From the NCBI GenBank assembly GCA_016866305.1, contig VGMX01000009.1, forward strand, positions 20,184-84,183: DNA of 64,000 nucleotides, in the 5' to 3' direction. The DNA comes from Chlorobiota bacterium (lineage in GTDB: Bacteria; Bacteroidota; Chlorobiia; Chlorobiales; Chlorobiaceae). Within the stretch, counting starts at the first letter, position 1. Each line of letters opens with the position of its first letter. The position numbers were made by a program, and so were the translations under genes. Below are positions 49,754-58,612 of this stretch, piece after piece. The notes under the pieces were generated by a model, which saw only the letters and a list, made by a program, of their open reading frames with translations, made no database searches and was not told the DNA's origin.

Positions 49754-50251
49754 CTACCCGTTTTCAGAGCTCTCGCCCGATATCTCTTCGAAATCCGCAT
49801 CGACGACACGGGGAAGGTTTTCTTCAGCGGCTTTGGTCACGCTTTTTTCCCATTCGAGGAAAGCGTTGAGGTCGTGGTTGATCGATGCGAGTACTGCAGT
49901 AAGCACAGCGGCGTCGTCGAAAAAGCCTACCAGAGGGAGAAAGTCGGTGATCGCATCGAAGGGGTTGACGAAGTAGATGAGTGCGGCTACGGCAAGCACC
50001 ACGGTCTGCCAGGGAACGATCCGGTACTGGCGGTTGATATAAGCGCGCACAAGCCGGATGATCGCCCGGAACCTGTCGGTGAGATCATGGAACGGGGAAG
50101 AGTCCCCGGTACTGCCGATCATATGCAGGGCGGTGTCGATGACATTCCTGATCTTGTCAGGGTCACGAATGGTCTCTTCAGCTGCTTTTCGGGCGCGTGT
50201 GAATCCCCGGTATTCTTTTTTCTGTTTCATCTCAGAAACGTATGTGTTCAT
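49754..50251 (-). CDS. YkvA/DUF1232 family membrane protein
   Basis: A 165-residue protein with the DUF1232 core 'QTVVLAVAALIYFVNPFDAI' and 'TDFLPLVGFFDDAAVLTAVL', a hydrophobic hairpin with the conserved 'P.D...D..P..G..DD' pattern. A charged N-terminal helix and C-terminal tail flank it. Function is unknown. It is 21 bases downstream of the rhomboid gene on the same strand. Confidence 0.8.
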   Translation of the reverse strand: MNTYVSEMKQKKEYRGFTRARKAAEETIRDPDKIRNVIDTALHMIGSTGDSSPFHDLTDRFRAIIRLVRAYINRQYRIVPWQTVVLAVAALIYFVNPFDAITDFLPLVGFFDDAAVLTAVLASINHDLNAFLEWEKSVTKAAEENLPRVVDADFEEISGESSENG

Positions 50252-50272
50252 CTGGAGAACCCTGAGGCGGAA

Positions 50273-51109
50273 TCATTGTTTCCCTCCGGCTTGCAGGAGC
50301 TTCCGCTTCTCCTCTTCGGTCAGCGACTCGTAACCATGCAGGGATATCTTGTCGAGAATGGCGTCGATCTCTGCATCTGAAGCGGGCGGGATATCATTTC
50401 CTGCAATACGACGGATTGGTGCCCGGTCGGAGTGTTTGCCTGAGGCACGAGTCCTGTGGCGCCATTTCGGAAGCGACCAGCCCTGTCTTCTGATGGTGAT
50501 GTACAGAAATCCCACCAGCATGCCGCCAAGATGGGCAAAGTGGGCGATGTTGCTGCCGCTTCCCATCGTCCGGCTGCCGAGTCCTGAGAGAAATTCGATT
50601 GTGGCGTATCCGGCGACAAAGTACTTTGCCTTGATCGGGAAAAGAAAATACAGAAAGATGTACCGGTCGGGGAACATCATGCCGAAAGCAAGCAGCACCC
50701 CGTAGATCGCCCCCGATGCCCCTACGGTCGGGTAGGGATCCCCTATCGTGGTGGCCAGGTTGATGAGTGCTGCACCGGTGCCGCAGAAGAAATAATAGAT
50801 GTTGAACTGTCGCGTTCCCCAGTAGTTTTCCAGTTCGGTGCCGAAAATCCAGAGAGCGAACATATTGAAGAAGAGATGGCCGAAGCTGCCGTGCAGGAAC
50901 ATGTAGGTGAAAGGCTGCCAAACCTGGAACGAGAGGCCGTCCTGATTGTGCGAAGCGACCGGCCAGAGGGCGCCGGCTGCCGTGAAGAGCCCTCCGATAG
51001 GAGAGCTCTGCAGCAGAAAAACCGCGACATTGGCCAGAATGATGGTTTTTATGGCAGGGGGCATCACCTGGAATCCCCCGGGACTGTAGGGCTGGTTATA
51101 ATAACTCAT
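50273..51109 (-). CDS. rhomboid family intramembrane serine protease
   Basis: A 278-residue rhomboid protease with six TM segments. The L1/TM2 region is 'WQPFTYMFLHGSFGHLFFNM', the active-site serine is in TM4 'PYPTVGASGAIYGVLLAFGM' (GASG), and the catalytic histidine is in 'IAHFAHLGGMLVGFLYI'. Rhomboids cut single-pass membrane proteins within the bilayer. A soluble C-terminal tail of about 70 residues has an acidic, regular ending ('AEIDAILDKISLHGYESLTE') found in related rhomboids. Confidence 0.92.
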   Translation of the reverse strand: MSYYNQPYSPGGFQVMPPAIKTIILANVAVFLLQSSPIGGLFTAAGALWPVASHNQDGLSFQVWQPFTYMFLHGSFGHLFFNMFALWIFGTELENYWGTRQFNIYYFFCGTGAALINLATTIGDPYPTVGASGAIYGVLLAFGMMFPDRYIFLYFLFPIKAKYFVAGYATIEFLSGLGSRTMGSGSNIAHFAHLGGMLVGFLYITIRRQGWSLPKWRHRTRASGKHSDRAPIRRIAGNDIPPASDAEIDAILDKISLHGYESLTEEEKRKLLQAGGKQ

Positions 51110-51192
51110 GGTTCAGGATTCGGCTGCCTTCTGTGGCGCGCGGTGCATTCGGTCATTTTTTACGGTCATCGTGATGTAATGGGTGCAGGCGA

Positions 51193-52386
51193 TTAATCGT
51201 TCAGTGCGACTATGCCCGGGAGAGCCTTGCCCTCGAGAAACTCCAGGCTTGCTCCGCCCCCGGTCGATATATGGGTCATTTTCCCGGCAAGCCCGGCCTT
51301 TGCGACGGCAGCCGCGGAATCGCCGCCACCGATAATGGTTGTTGCACCGGTGGCGGTTGCCTCGGACAGGGCATCAGCAATTGCAAACGTTCCTTCTGCA
51401 AACCGGTCGATCTCGAAGACCCCCATCGGACCGTTCCACAGCACCGTGCGGGCCCCGGTGATTTCCTTGCGGTAGAGTTCCCGTGTTGCCGGGCCGATAT
51501 CGACACCGATCATCCCTTCGGGGATGGCGTCAACGGAAACCGTATGGCTTTCCGCTCTGTCAGAAATCTCTCCTGCCACCACGACGTCGACGGGAAGCAG
51601 CAGCCTGATGTTTTTTTGTGCAGCCTGCTCGATCAGACTGACGGCAAGCTCAAGCTTGTTGTCTTCTACCAGCGAGTTGCCGGTCGCGAGCCCCTGTGCC
51701 CTGAAAAAGGTGAAAATCATGGCGCCTCCGACCAGTACGGTGTCTACCTTGTTGAAAAGGTTTTCGAGAACGTCGATTTTCCCTGAAATTTTGGAGCCGC
51801 CGAGGATTGCCACAAAGGGTCTTTCGGGTTCCTGAAGGGCCTTGCCGAGATATTTCAGTTCCTTTTCGATGAGGTAACCGGCAACGGCGGTAGGAACGTA
51901 CCGGGTAATGCCTTCGGTTGATGCATGCGCACGGTGCGCGGTTCCGAATGCATCATTTACATAGATTTCTCCGAGCGAAGCGAGTTCACGGGCAAAATCC
52001 GGATCATTGGCCTCTTCCTCGGGATGGAAACGCAGATTTTCAAGCATGATCACTTCTCCGTCCTGCAGGGCGAGCACCTGCTGCATGACTTCCGTGCCGA
52101 TGCAGTCATCAGCCATGGTAACGGGGCAGTCGAGAAGGCGGGAGAGTCTTTCGGCGGCAGGAGCAAGGGAAAAATCAGGGTTTCTTTTTCCTTTGGGCCT
52201 TCCGAGATGCGACATGAGAATCAGTCGTCCGCCGCTTTCAAGAATTTTTTTTATCGAAGGGAGTGCTTCAACGATTCTTTTGTCGTCGGTAATATTCTTG
52301 CTTTCGTCGAGAGGGACGTTGAAATCGACACGCATCAATACCCGTTTACCTTGAAGGGCTATGTCAGACAAGGTCTTTTTCTGCAT
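51193..52386 (-). CDS. pgk: phosphoglycerate kinase
   Basis: A 397-residue monomeric kinase interconverting 1,3-bisphosphoglycerate and 3-phosphoglycerate. The N-terminal signature '[20 protein letters not shown]' has the substrate-binding RVDFNVP. Other substrate and hinge regions are '[20 protein letters not shown]' and '[14 protein letters not shown]'. The nucleotide-binding motif '[20 protein letters not shown]' and C-terminal '[20 protein letters not shown]' are complete. It works in sugar synthesis from fixed carbon here, together with pckG. Confidence 0.97.
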   Translation of the reverse strand: MQKKTLSDIALQGKRVLMRVDFNVPLDESKNITDDKRIVEALPSIKKILESGGRLILMSHLGRPKGKRNPDFSLAPAAERLSRLLDCPVTMADDCIGTEVMQQVLALQDGEVIMLENLRFHPEEEANDPDFARELASLGEIYVNDAFGTAHRAHASTEGITRYVPTAVAGYLIEKELKYLGKALQEPERPFVAILGGSKISGKIDVLENLFNKVDTVLVGGAMIFTFFRAQGLATGNSLVEDNKLELAVSLIEQAAQKNIRLLLPVDVVVAGEISDRAESHTVSVDAIPEGMIGVDIGPATRELYRKEITGARTVLWNGPMGVFEIDRFAEGTFAIADALSEATATGATTIIGGGDSAAAVAKAGLAGKMTHISTGGGASLEFLEGKALPGIVALND

Positions 52387-52439
52387 TGTGTTTGATGGTT
52401 GGTTATGGAATGGACTATGCTCTCAGAATACAATATAAT

Positions 52440-53492
52440 TTATTTCTTTCCTGCAACAGGATCGATGCTGCTTTGCGGTACACGGGTTCCGTTCATGAGG
52501 GCGGCCCGGTATTTTCTGATGTTATCCTCGTGGCCCGAAAGCGTCTCTGAAAAATTGTGTCCCCCCTTTCCCGTCGCCACGAAGTAGAGATAACCGGTAT
52601 CGGCAGGATTGAGCACCGCGAGTATCGAGGCTGCGCCTGGATTGCAGATAGGTCCGGGAGGCAGTCCTGCATACCGGTACGTGTTGTAGGGTGAATCGAC
52701 GGCCAGATCCCTGTAGTAAAGCCGGCGAGCATCTTCCTGAAGCGCATACTGGACCGTCGGGTCGGCCTGGAGCCGCATTTTCTTTTTCAGGCGGTTCAGG
52801 TAGACGCTTGCCACAATGGGCTTTTCCTCATCGAGAGGTGTTTCCGCCTCGACGATAGAGGCCAGCGTCAGAAGGGATGTTTCGGTCAGTCCTCTCGACA
52901 GGGCCAGGGCTTTCAGATCGGGAGAGTAGAACGCCCTGAACTGCCTCACCAGAAATCCTGCGGCTTCTTCAGGGGTATCGGCCCAGGCGAAATGGTAGGT
53001 GCCGGGAAACAGATACCCTTCCGCACTGCCGGTTTTTATTCCGTAGCGGTCAAGAAAGGCGCGTTTTTTTACTGCTTGCATGAATGCCGATGAATCCATA
53101 TCGAGCTTTCTGGAGAGCAGTAGCGCAACTTCCCGTTGCTCAAGGCCTTCCGGTATGGTGACCCTGACTTCATCCTGCGGATGCGTACGCAGGTAGTACA
53201 GCAGATGGGCATTCGACATGCCCGGAGGCAGGGCGTACCTTCCGGGCCTGATGTTGTGAAAGCCCGGAATCAGCCTTCCTGTCACGATGGTCTGCCAGCG
53301 GTTTTTTATAGCGCCGCTATGCTCCATTTCGGCAGTTATCGCCATAAACCCCATTCCCCTGTGAACGGTAATGCGGGTGACCTTCTGTGCGGTATTGAGC
53401 CCTGGAATGAAGAGCATGCCCCCCAGAGCTGCGGCAAAGATCATCAGGATGGCAGAAAGGGGCCTCTGAAGAAAGGATTTTATTGGCACCAT
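52440..53492 (-). CDS. mltG: endolytic murein transglycosylase MltG
   Basis: A 350-residue YceG/MltG protein that cleaves nascent glycan strands. It has one N-terminal TM segment ('LSAILMIFAAALGGMLFIPG') and a LysM-like subdomain ('VRVTIPEGLEQREVALLLSR'). The catalytic domain has the conserved 'LLTLASIVEAETPLDEEKPI' (catalytic Glu) and 'VASVYLNRLKKKMRLQADPT', 'TYRYAGLPPGPICNPGAASI'. The next gene downstream is pgk, after 53 bases. Confidence 0.93.
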   Translation of the reverse strand: MVPIKSFLQRPLSAILMIFAAALGGMLFIPGLNTAQKVTRITVHRGMGFMAITAEMEHSGAIKNRWQTIVTGRLIPGFHNIRPGRYALPPGMSNAHLLYYLRTHPQDEVRVTIPEGLEQREVALLLSRKLDMDSSAFMQAVKKRAFLDRYGIKTGSAEGYLFPGTYHFAWADTPEEAAGFLVRQFRAFYSPDLKALALSRGLTETSLLTLASIVEAETPLDEEKPIVASVYLNRLKKKMRLQADPTVQYALQEDARRLYYRDLAVDSPYNTYRYAGLPPGPICNPGAASILAVLNPADTGYLYFVATGKGGHNFSETLSGHEDNIRKYRAALMNGTRVPQSSIDPVAGKK

Positions 53493-53509
53493 GGGATCTT
53501 AGCCAGGTT

Positions 53510-53833
53510 TCAGCGTCCGGCGCTCTGCCGGCTGTTGGTCTGTTCATGCTGGAACAGTCGGGATTCCTCAATGATGCATCGGTAAATTTTTTCCAGCGCG
53601 TTGACTTTCTGTATCGAGTCAGCCTGGCTGATGACATTGCTGAGCACCTCTTTTTCCCGTTCCGGCTGCAGGACCTGTTCTCCTATTCTGGTTTTCAGAA
53701 TACTGATATTTCTGGCGCACTGAAGCCTTTCGCACAGGAGCGAGGCGAGCTGGCGGTCGATTTCGTCAATTTTTTTTCTCCATTCTTCAAGTTCCCGCCA
53801 ATGGTCGGTATTGCTGAGCGTGCTTTCGGACAT
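53510..53833 (-). CDS. chorismate mutase (AroQ class)
   Basis: A 107-residue all-helical AroQ-type chorismate mutase, making prephenate for phenylalanine and tyrosine. 'EWRKKIDEIDRQLASLLCER' carries the first active-site Arg and the 'ID.iD..l..Ll..R' pattern, followed by 'NISILKTRIGEQVLQPEREK' (active-site Lys, Arg/Glu) and 'EKIYRCIIEESRLFQHEQ'. It is monofunctional here, with no dehydratase or DAHP synthase domain. It lies 17 bases upstream of mltG on the same strand. Confidence 0.88.
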   Translation of the reverse strand: MSESTLSNTDHWRELEEWRKKIDEIDRQLASLLCERLQCARNISILKTRIGEQVLQPEREKEVLSNVISQADSIQKVNALEKIYRCIIEESRLFQHEQTNSRQSAGR

Positions 53834-53899
53834 TATGATTCGATGTACGGTTTGGGTGTAGGCAAGGCTTCATCGCGGCGCCCCTCTCCAGAGCCGGGT

Positions 53900-54400
53900 T
53901 CAGGGATTGCCTTTTTCAAAAAGGCGTTTCCACTCTGCAACTTCACGGCTGTCGAGTAATCCGCCGTTGAATTTTCTGCTGTCGTGCGGACAACGGCCAC
54001 TGTCCGGACTGCTGCCGCCGGTGTCAAGCATCGCAATGAACTCCTCTGAAGCAAGACACTTCGCTCCGTATGCCTTTCCATACAGGCACACCTCCCGGTC
54101 CGAACTTACAATAGTAACCATTTTTCTGTTTGTGTTCAACGATTTTACGTAATCGATAATCCAGGCATCGGCGCTTTTCGACGATGCCGTATATACGGTA
54201 AGGATTGTCGAGCAGGAAGAGGATTCCCGGACGCCTCCCCCGTCGTAGACGATCGTTACCATGCACTTCCTTCGTTTCTGAAAGCGTACAAGCAACGATT
54301 CCGTCTTGCACCGGTATGGCTCGATGTTTTTTTTGTCTCCCTGCGCAAAGAGTTTGTGCAGGAGATTGTAGCCGTCGATCACTATTTCCCCGCTTATCAT
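53900..54400 (-). CDS. NYN domain (YacP-like) putative RNase
   Basis: A 166-residue protein with a PIN-like NYN fold. 'EIVIDGYNLLHKLFAQ' holds the first conserved Asp and Asn, 'KCMVTIVYDGGGVRESSSC' and 'SADAWIIDYVKSLNTNRKMV' the next acidic positions, and 'TIVSSDREVCLYGKAYGAKC' the last. B. subtilis YacP/Rae1 is a ribosome-associated endoribonuclease of this family. The role here is by analogy. It is transcribed divergently from mraZ. Confidence 0.75.
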   Translation of the reverse strand: MISGEIVIDGYNLLHKLFAQGDKKNIEPYRCKTESLLVRFQKRRKCMVTIVYDGGGVRESSSCSTILTVYTASSKSADAWIIDYVKSLNTNRKMVTIVSSDREVCLYGKAYGAKCLASEEFIAMLDTGGSSPDSGRCPHDSRKFNGGLLDSREVAEWKRLFEKGNP

Positions 54401-54500
54401 GGCCGAGGCGAGCCGAAATGCACCGATGCCCCTGTTTCCGCCGTGCAGTGTAAAAGAGATAGATATTTTTTTAGTTCAACCTTTTTCATACATTTTTATG

Positions 54501-54526
54501 TGGTGGAAAGTGGTAAAAAATGGGAG
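54501..54526 (+). promoter_or_regulatory. MraZ-box-like repeats upstream of mraZ
   Basis: Three TGG-type repeats (TGGTGG at 54501, TGGTAA at 54511, TGGGAG at 54521) are spaced exactly 10 bases apart, with an AAAGTGG element, about 100 bases before the mraZ ATG. MraZ is known to bind arrays of TGGGN repeats with this periodicity and repress its own operon. Confidence 0.55.
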
Positions 54527-54626
54527 CGTTTTCTCCCTCAGAAGCGATTTTATCCGTTTCACCGTTTCCCGGGTCGATCGTACCGGTTTCAGACATCCGC
54601 ATAACCGTTTCCGTGGATATCCGCCC

Positions 54627-55073
54627 ATGGCTGGATTTATCGGCAAGGAGCTGCATGCTCTTGACGACAAGGGTCGTTTGATGATTCCTGTCCGGTTCCG
54701 GAGAGATCTTTTTTCCGGCAATTCGGCTTCGGCAATATACCTCTATCTCATGAAAGCGCCAGATGGCTCTCTCGAACTCTACGAGCCGGAGGTCTGGCAG
54801 CACATGAAGGAGGCTCTTGCCGGACTTTCTGATTTCAATCCTGACGAACGGCTGCTGAAGACCCTGATCTACGAAAGTCTCGATATCGTTGCCGTTGACC
54901 GCCAGGGAAGAATTTCCCTTTCAAGGGAGTTTCTTGAGCATGCCGGTATCACCAAGGATGTTGTCATTATCGGCGCGGACTCGAAAATGGTTATCTGGGA
55001 ACCCGGACGGCTTGCGTTGTTGCTCCGTGAACATGCGGCGGGTTTTTCCTCGCTTGCCGGGAAATATTTTTGA
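54627..55073 (+). CDS. mraZ: transcriptional regulator MraZ
   Basis: A 148-residue protein with two SpoVT/AbrB-like repeats: 'KELHALDDKGRLMIPVRFRR' and 'LDIVAVDRQGRISLSREFLE'. These double-psi barrel repeats form a ring that binds TGGG repeats upstream of the dcw cluster and represses it. The ATG at 54627 gives the family's usual short lead into the first repeat. It is the first gene of mraZ-rsmH-ftsL-ftsI-murE-murF-mraY-murD. Confidence 0.95.
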   Translation: MAGFIGKELHALDDKGRLMIPVRFRRDLFSGNSASAIYLYLMKAPDGSLELYEPEVWQHMKEALAGLSDFNPDERLLKTLIYESLDIVAVDRQGRISLSREFLEHAGITKDVVIIGADSKMVIWEPGRLALLLREHAAGFSSLAGKYF

Positions 55074-55078
55074 GGACC

Positions 55079-56071
55079 ATGATTACGAATCGTTATCATG
55101 AGCCGGTGCTTGTCGCCGAGACGATCGAACTGCTCGTCCGGATGCCGGGAGTGTATGTCGATGGCACCCTGGGAGGGGGCGGGCATTCCCTGGCCATGCT
55201 CCGGGAGCTTCGGCGGAAAGGGTTTTCCGATGAGTCGCTGCTCATCGGCATTGACCGGGATGACAATGCGCTCCGCGAGGCCCGCCGGAAGCTTTCGTCT
55301 TCCGGCGGGAACGCCGTCCTTGTGAAAGGGAATTTCAGCGACATCTCCCGTCTTGTTCGAAGGGTGTGCAATGAAAAGGGCTTAGCAGCATCGGCAGCAG
55401 GAATTCTGCTGGATCTCGGGGTTTCCTCCGCACAGATTGATACTCCCGAAAGAGGATTCAGTTATCTGAGGGAAGGGCCTCTCGATATGCGGATGGATGC
55501 GGATTCTGAGCCAAGCGCGGCTGATCTTCTCAATACCATGAGCGAAAGCGAGCTCTCCACCCTGTTTTTCCGTTATGGCGAGGAACCCAGAAGCAGGGGT
55601 ATTGCACGAGATATTGTTGCTTACCGTGCGCACCATGGAGCGGTTGCAAGGACGGAGGAACTGGCGGCAATTATCCGGAAAAGGGAGTTCCGGCCGGACC
55701 GGGCGATCAAGACCCTTTCCAGGGTTTTTCAGGCGCTGAGAATCGCGGTGAACCATGAGCTTGAAGCCCTTGAGCAGGCGCTTGAAGAGAGTGCATCCCT
55801 GCTTTGCTCTCATGGCAGGCTTGCGGTCATCAGTTATCATTCGCTCGAGGACAGGATGGTAAAGTCCTTTTTTGCGGACAGGTCGCACAGCGACTGGGGG
55901 CCAAAAGGGGTCGGGCTCAGAGAACCTTTGAAAAAAGCCGCATTCGACGTTGTAACCAGAAAATCCGTTGTCGCGGGGCAACAGGAGCTATTATTGAACC
56001 CGAGAGCGAGAAGCGCCAGGCTTCGTGTTCTTGAAAAACAAGCGGAAGGAGATTGCGGTGATCCAAAATAA
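55079..56071 (+). CDS. rsmH: 16S rRNA (cytosine-1402-N4)-methyltransferase RsmH
   Basis: A 330-residue MraW-family enzyme. The first conserved block is 'YHEPVLVAETIELLVRMPGV' followed by 'YVDGTLGGGGHSLAMLREL' (SAM loop). Then come 'AGILLDLGVSSAQIDTPERG', 'FSYLREGPLDMRMDAD' and the C-terminal 'LAVISYHSLEDRMVKSFFAD'. The ATG at 55079 has GAGGA just ahead and is preferred over a TTG at 55070 that overlaps the mraZ stop. Confidence 0.96.
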   Translation: MITNRYHEPVLVAETIELLVRMPGVYVDGTLGGGGHSLAMLRELRRKGFSDESLLIGIDRDDNALREARRKLSSSGGNAVLVKGNFSDISRLVRRVCNEKGLAASAAGILLDLGVSSAQIDTPERGFSYLREGPLDMRMDADSEPSAADLLNTMSESELSTLFFRYGEEPRSRGIARDIVAYRAHHGAVARTEELAAIIRKREFRPDRAIKTLSRVFQALRIAVNHELEALEQALEESASLLCSHGRLAVISYHSLEDRMVKSFFADRSHSDWGPKGVGLREPLKKAAFDVVTRKSVVAGQQELLLNPRARSARLRVLEKQAEGDCGDPK

Positions 56072-56558
56072 TACCGAACGGTTACTTTTCTCCCTGCCTC
56101 TCAGGGTTTTCGAGGCGATGCACAGCCGGGATGCACGCTTTTCGGGACATGAGCACGATTATGATGCCGCAGGACAGGGGGCCTGTTCACGAAACGGAGC
56201 CTCAACGCTTGAGGGGGGAGAGGCTCAGTTCCCCCTGGATTCGGGCGGCGGGAGTTTCCGGGATCTGTTCACCAGGGCTTTTGATTTCAGGCTTTCGGAT
56301 ATCCTTCGTTTAAGGACTTTTTTGTACCTTCTGCCGGTCACTGCTATTCTGCTTTTCCAGACCTATAATATTATAGCGATAAAAAAACTTGCCCTCGAAA
56401 ACGAAATGCTCAGGGAGCGGATCGCCATGAGCTCGAGTGTTATCACCGCACAGGAACTGAAAGTGAACGAGTTGCTGGGCATTCATAATATTGCCTTGCA
56501 TGCCGAACGTCTCGGCCTTCATGCGTCGAGCGTGCCGGCGATCGAAATCGTGCCGTAA
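56058..56558 (+). CDS. FtsL-like cell division protein with long N-terminal region
   Basis: A 166-residue single-pass protein at the ftsL position between rsmH and ftsI. The only TM is 'LRTFLYLLPVTAILLFQTYN' (about residues 86-105). A short periplasmic coiled coil follows, 'KKLALENEMLRERIAMSSSV' to 'ELKVNELLGIHNIALHAERL', as expected for FtsL, the partner of FtsB and FtsQ. The cytoplasmic part is about 85 residues, Gly/Ser/Asp-rich and much longer than in typical FtsL. The start is taken as GTG 56058, with AAGGAG six bases upstream, overlapping rsmH by 14 bases. The identity rests on position and topology. Confidence 0.7.
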   Translation: MIQNNTERLLFSLPLRVFEAMHSRDARFSGHEHDYDAAGQGACSRNGASTLEGGEAQFPLDSGGGSFRDLFTRAFDFRLSDILRLRTFLYLLPVTAILLFQTYNIIAIKKLALENEMLRERIAMSSSVITAQELKVNELLGIHNIALHAERLGLHASSVPAIEIVP

Positions 56559-56590
56559 CTGAAAGATTATTCCTTGATCAATGGTGTGCA

Positions 56591-58612
56591 ATGAATGAGC
56601 GTGGCATTCCGGAAAAACCTTCTGATTCCGAGTTCGGAAAACGCCTCGGTGTGGTCGTGCTTTTCTTTATTGTTTTTCTTGCGGGTATTGTGGCCATGCT
56701 GTTGAACATCCAGATCGTCAATGTCAGGAAATACAAGGAGAAAGCTGAAAAGCAGTATGTAAGGCTGGTGACGGAAAAAGCACAGCGGGGGGTAATTCTT
56801 GACCGGCACGGCAGGATGCTTGCCGAAACCGTCGAGACCATCTCGTTCTATGCCGATCCGGAAATAGTCCGCAATACCCCGCTTTTTGACAAGAAGGGGA
56901 AGCCTGTCGTTGACCGGAAGAGCGGGAAGCAGAAGACAATAGACAACTCCCGTGAAGTTGCAGGGCTTTTTGCCGATTATCTCGGAAAAAACCGTCGCGA
57001 CATTCTCAGGAAACTCAGGAGAGAGAAGCGGCTTGCCGTTCTGGCTCGCAAGGTGTCTGCCGTGCAGGCGCTGCCTCTCATGCAGAAGAAAATTCCCGGG
57101 GTCTGGTTCGATCGGGAGCAGCAGCGTTATTATCTCAATGTTGCCGCTCAGGTTGTCGGAGTCACCGACAGCAAGAACAGCGGCATCAGCGGCCTGGAAC
57201 TGCAGTTTGACCGTGACCTGAAAGGCCGTGACGGCTCGCGGGTATTCCAGCGTTCGGCGACGGGCAAGCGGTATCCTGCACCGGATGCCCAGCAGCAGGA
57301 CCCTGTCAAGGGGCATACGGTGCAACTGACGCTTGACGCCGATATCCAGAGTATCGTCGAGGATGAGCTTGCGGCGGCCGTCGGAGCCTTCCAGGCAAAT
57401 GCGGCTACGGGCATCGTCATGGATGTGCGTACCGGTGAGGTTCTGGCCATGGCCAACAACCCGACCTTCGATTTGAACCGCAGGATCACATGGACACCGG
57501 AGAAATCACGAAACCGCTCGGTAACGGACAGCTTCGAGCCCGGCTCTACCTTCAAGATCGTCATGGCCGCCACGGCGACGGAAGTGCTGAAAAGAAAGGC
57601 CGAAGACCGGGTATTCGCCAATAACGGAGTGTTGCCGCTATACGGGCTCAGAATACGGGATCATGAGGCGTATGGCGATCTGTCGTTCCGACAGGCGATC
57701 ATGCATTCAAGCAATGTCGTGGCAGCAAAAACCGCCATGCAGACAGGACGTGAGAAGTTTTACGAATACACGAAAAATTTCGGATTCGGTTCAAAAACCG
57801 GCATCGGGTTGCTCGGCGAGTCACAGGGCCGGGTCAGGCCGCTGAAAAAATGGGATCGGACCACGCTTCCCTGGATGGGTTATGGATACCAGGTCATGGT
57901 TACTCCCCTGCAAATACTGCAGGCCTATGCGGCAGTTGCCAACGACGGCACTCTCATGCGCCCCTATCTTGTCAGGCGGGTTGTTGATGCAGAGGGAAAA
58001 ACGGTAAAGGAGAATCAGCCGATGGAAGTGAGACAGGTGGTTTCCCGTGAAACAGCGAAGTATCTTGGCAAAGAGTATTTCAGGGCGGTTGTTGACAGCG
58101 GTACGGCTAAAAGTGCCTCGATTCCGGGGATAAGCGTGGCAGGAAAGACCGGCACGGCACGAAGGGCTTCGGGGGGCTCTTATGCCAATCCGGTCTATGT
58201 ATCCTCTTTTGTCGGGTACTTTCCTGTCGAATCTCCCCGCTATGCGCTTATCGTGCTTGTCGAGGAGCCGCGTACGGCTTATTATGCAGCAACGGTTGCA
58301 GCACCTGTTTTTTCGAAAATCTCGTCGAGAATTCTTGCCTGCTCCGAGGAGTTGCAGAAAAATCTTGCGTTCAGGTCTCCGGAGCAGGGCCGGCTTGATT
58401 CAACCCTGACCGTGTCGGTTCCGGAGCTGAGGGGGCTCGGGGTACGTGATGCCGAGCGTCTGCTGAAATGGCTTGGCCTTGAGATGGATTCAAATGGCGT
58501 TTTTGACGGGGTTGTGAGCGCACAACACATTCTGCCTGGATCGAAAGTTGAAAAATCAAGGGTTATCAGAGTGAAACTCTCTTCCACTGGCCGGAAACGC
58601 GCACTGTTATGA
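56591..58612 (+). CDS. ftsI: peptidoglycan transpeptidase FtsI/PBP with PASTA domain
   Basis: A 673-residue class B penicillin-binding protein for septal wall synthesis. TM anchor: 'LGVVVLFFIVFLAGIVAMLL'. The dimerisation/pedestal region is 'RGVILDRHGRMLAETVETIS'. The transpeptidase motifs are 'DSFEPGSTFKIVMAATATEV' (SxxK), 'IMHSSNVVAAKTAMQTGREK' (SxN) and 'ISVAGKTGTARRASGGSYAN' (KTG). One C-terminal PASTA repeat ('SVPELRGLGVRDAERLLKWL') makes it SpoVD-like; PASTA domains on the septal PBP are common in this phylum. It overlaps murE by 4 bases (ATGA). Confidence 0.95.
   Translation: MNERGIPEKPSDSEFGKRLGVVVLFFIVFLAGIVAMLLNIQIVNVRKYKEKAEKQYVRLVTEKAQRGVILDRHGRMLAETVETISFYADPEIVRNTPLFDKKGKPVVDRKSGKQKTIDNSREVAGLFADYLGKNRRDILRKLRREKRLAVLARKVSAVQALPLMQKKIPGVWFDREQQRYYLNVAAQVVGVTDSKNSGISGLELQFDRDLKGRDGSRVFQRSATGKRYPAPDAQQQDPVKGHTVQLTLDADIQSIVEDELAAAVGAFQANAATGIVMDVRTGEVLAMANNPTFDLNRRITWTPEKSRNRSVTDSFEPGSTFKIVMAATATEVLKRKAEDRVFANNGVLPLYGLRIRDHEAYGDLSFRQAIMHSSNVVAAKTAMQTGREKFYEYTKNFGFGSKTGIGLLGESQGRVRPLKKWDRTTLPWMGYGYQVMVTPLQILQAYAAVANDGTLMRPYLVRRVVDAEGKTVKENQPMEVRQVVSRETAKYLGKEYFRAVVDSGTAKSASIPGISVAGKTGTARRASGGSYANPVYVSSFVGYFPVESPRYALIVLVEEPRTAYYAATVAAPVFSKISSRILACSEELQKNLAFRSPEQGRLDSTLTVSVPELRGLGVRDAERLLKWLGLEMDSNGVFDGVVSAQHILPGSKVEKSRVIRVKLSSTGRKRALL
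58039..58054. other. parS-like site inside ftsI, 14/16 match
   Basis: GGTTTCCCGTGAAACA differs from the parS consensus at two positions (first base and the C replacing A). It lies inside the ftsI coding region, about 14 kb right of the origin, within the distance where secondary parS sites occur. The core CGTGAAAC may also arise by coding chance. Confidence 0.4.
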
